A stretch of 64,000 nucleotides of DNA from Alcaligenaceae bacterium (lineage in GTDB: Bacteria > Pseudomonadota > Gammaproteobacteria > Burkholderiales > Burkholderiaceae_B). Shown here one piece after another: positions 62,587-64,000 of this stretch; position 1 is the first letter of the stretch, and each line of letters starts with the position of its first letter. The DNA is taken from contig JACCEO010000001.1 of the NCBI GenBank assembly GCA_013416485.1, positions 62,001-126,000 of the forward strand, given 5' to 3'. The notes under the pieces were generated by a model. The model worked only from the letters and a program-made list of their open reading frames with translations, ran no database searches and was not told where the DNA came from. The translations under genes and the position numbers were made by a program.

Positions 62587-63861
62587 ATGGATAGTACACA
62601 GCAGGACCATGATGTTGTCGTAGTCGGTGGCGGCCTTATCGGGCTGGCTACCGCCTTGGCTTTACAGGAAAATGGTCAGGCTGTGGTCCTGATTGATCCT
62701 GGGCTAGATAAGGTCCGAGCCTCATACGGTAATGCGGGGGTTATTAGCCGCGCATCAATTTTTCCTATGGCCAGTCCGTCGATATGGCCCAAGTTAGTGC
62801 GCTATGCCAGAGGCGCTGATCCAGCACTTAGAATTAGGTATCAGGATTACGCTACCTTAGCGGCTTGGTTGCCTAGGTTTCTTTGCCATGCAACGCTGGC
62901 AGCCTATCAAAAGGCTGCTGACGCATTGGATCCATTGGTCGCCCAGGCCTACAGCACACATATGGCTTTGGCCACGCATGTTGGCGCAAGTCACTTAATA
63001 CAAAAAAAAGGCTGGATGCGGGTGTACCGTAATCAGGCTGGGTTTAATAGCAGCCTGATGGAAAGGCGTGTATTAGCCACGCATGGGGTCGATACCCAGG
63101 CTTTGTTGGCAGATGATATCTACGACTTGGAACCGTCGTTACAGCGTCGGTTCACACACGGCATATTGTTTCCCGATACGGCAGCCGTCAATACACCTGG
63201 TCGTTTATTAGAGTGCTACTTACAGACGTTTATTGCCCAAGGCGGTAGCGTAATCGCCAGTCGGGCGACTGACTTAATGCAGCAGGGCAGTGGTGTGTTG
63301 GTATCGTGCAGCGCAGGCCTGATCAAGGCCAAGTATGCGGTACTTGCGGCCGGGGCCTGGTCAGGGGAATTAGCGCGACGTATGGGCTACAAAATCCCTT
63401 TGGTTGGCGAGCGCGGCTACCATATGCAGTATGCCTTGGCCGAAGGTTCTGTGTTGAATCGACCCGTGCATGACGCTGCCGGAGCCTATGTGATATCACC
63501 TATGGATCAGGGCGTACGCATATTGACGGGTGTGGAACTGGCGCACCCAGACAGCCCGCCCAATTATGCGCAAATGACACGGGCAGTACAGCAAGCAGGT
63601 GATAGCGTGCCGCTGGGGCAAGCACAAGATAATACGGTCTGGATGGGCAGTCGTCCGTCAACGCCAGATAGCTTGCCTGTAATAGGTTTTCCTGCACGGC
63701 ATGACCGCATAGTATTTGCCTTTGGGCATGGACATATTGGTATGTCTACTGCACCCATTACTGGCAAGCTGGTTAGCGAACTGTTGCTGCAACGACCTAC
63801 ATCGATTCCATTAGCCTCGTTTAGTCCAGATCGCTTTCGGCGCTGGCCCTTAGCTATTTAA
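62587..63861 (+). CDS. FAD-dependent D-amino-acid dehydrogenase-like oxidoreductase
   Basis: A 424-residue DAO-type flavoprotein with the dinucleotide motif VVVGGGLIGLATAL (about 11-24), SYGNAGVIS, a C-terminal SRPSTPDSLPVIGFPARHDRIVFAFGHGHIGMS. This is the layout of DadA-like D-amino acid dehydrogenases. It probably oxidises the amine of the compound taken up by the linked transporter. Its stop overlaps the stop region of a convergent minus-strand gene by eight bases. Confidence 0.88.
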   Translation: MDSTQQDHDVVVVGGGLIGLATALALQENGQAVVLIDPGLDKVRASYGNAGVISRASIFPMASPSIWPKLVRYARGADPALRIRYQDYATLAAWLPRFLCHATLAAYQKAADALDPLVAQAYSTHMALATHVGASHLIQKKGWMRVYRNQAGFNSSLMERRVLATHGVDTQALLADDIYDLEPSLQRRFTHGILFPDTAAVNTPGRLLECYLQTFIAQGGSVIASRATDLMQQGSGVLVSCSAGLIKAKYAVLAAGAWSGELARRMGYKIPLVGERGYHMQYALAEGSVLNRPVHDAAGAYVISPMDQGVRILTGVELAHPDSPPNYAQMTRAVQQAGDSVPLGQAQDNTVWMGSRPSTPDSLPVIGFPARHDRIVFAFGHGHIGMSTAPITGKLVSELLLQRPTSIPLASFSPDRFRRWPLAI

Positions 63862-64000
63862 CGACAGTAAATCGCCTGGTAGGTTTGACTGGAGTAGGGC
63901 TGTCAGGATCGTCAGGTTCCTGGCCCATTCCTTCAGGGCTGGCGACAGCACTAGGGCCACTGCTGCCAGGCTGTTCCTGGGCATTACCCCGGTCAGCTGG
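63854..64000 (-). CDS. 3' end of a gene cut by the window, Pro/Ser-rich tail
   Basis: The minus strand is open from the right edge to a TAG at 63854 and encodes 48 residues ending in RRFTVVK. The segment is rich in Pro, Ser, Gly, Gln and Asp, like the disordered C terminus of a larger protein. I do not recognise it; a cell-envelope protein such as a penicillin-binding protein is only a guess. Confidence 0.45.
   Translation of the reverse strand, partial: PADRGNAQEQPGSSGPSAVASPEGMGQEPDDPDSPTPVKPTRRFTVVK

Noticed and set aside
1-64000. CRISPR array, integron or prophage
   Set aside because: No regularly spaced direct repeats, integrase, or phage structural genes were seen on either strand.

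Overview
The window looks like a chromosomal segment of a betaproteobacterium. The family and species cannot be fixed from sequence alone, but the mix of TRAP and LIV-type carboxylate transporters, acyl-CoA modules and a PhaC-FabI-PhaB-Pta-AckA cluster fits Burkholderiales, perhaps Alcaligenaceae. G+C is moderate, about half by eye. Gene density is high. There are no rRNAs, CRISPR arrays or phage genes. The only RNA gene is a tRNA-Thr(UGU), and there is one complete insertion sequence.

Layout. 1-2.1 kb: a thiol dioxygenase (left end cut) translationally coupled to a four-domain rhodanese. 2.1-6.7 kb (minus strand): a TAXI-type TRAP transporter (binding protein, fused permease, DUF1850 protein) downstream of a LysR regulator. 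6.8-18.4 kb (plus): histidine phosphatase, APH-type kinase, SDR, ACAD10/11-like acyl-CoA dehydrogenase, acyl-CoA ligase, GntR regulator, a DctQMP TRAP transporter, an FAH/hydratase-family enzyme and a ketopantoate-reductase-family enzyme. 18.4-24.9 kb (minus): a beta-oxidation operon (FadJ-like bifunctional enzyme, long acyl-CoA dehydrogenase, SDR, acyl-CoA ligase) divergent from a TetR regulator. 25.7-33.7 kb (plus): thiolase, a complete LIV-type ABC importer and another acyl-CoA ligase. 33.7-39.6 kb (minus): PHA synthase, FabI, acetoacetyl-CoA reductase, a MaoC-phosphotransacetylase fusion and acetate kinase. 39.7-44.1 kb: a large LuxR-type regulator split by a 1760-bp ISNCY/IS1202-like element with a 16-bp target duplication. 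44.2-55.2 kb (plus): a second TRAP transporter (P-M-Q order) followed by a second kinase/ACAD pair, two crotonase-fold enzymes, a nitronate-monooxygenase-like flavoprotein, an acyl-CoA ligase, a MaoC hydratase and a quinone-oxidoreductase-like enzyme. 55.2-56.4 kb: a secreted Sel1-repeat protein and the tRNA. 56.6-63.9 kb (plus): a saccharopine-dehydrogenase-like protein, an SDR, a polar-amino-acid ABC transporter, an AtzG/AtzE-like amidase pair and a D-amino-acid-dehydrogenase-like flavoprotein. The last bases hold the 3' end of a minus-strand gene.

Most of the window reads as a catabolic region for imported carboxylic acids: five uptake systems stand beside four acyl-CoA ligases and several sets of beta-oxidation enzymes. 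The most interesting biology is a pair of modules that combine an APH-fold kinase with an ACAD10/11-like dehydrogenase. In the Pseudomonas putida levulinate (lva) pathway and in mammalian ACAD10/11, such a pair phosphorylates a 4-hydroxyacyl-CoA and eliminates the phosphate. The first module also has the SDR and ligase expected for a 4-oxo acid. Each module sits next to its own TRAP importer, which suggests two uptake-and-gamma-phosphorylation routes for different hydroxy or oxo acids. This is inference from family and context.

The clearest structural event is the IS insertion. It cuts the DNA-binding domain off a regulator that lies between the PHA/acetate cluster and the second TRAP/kinase operon, so control of one or both is probably altered in this strain.
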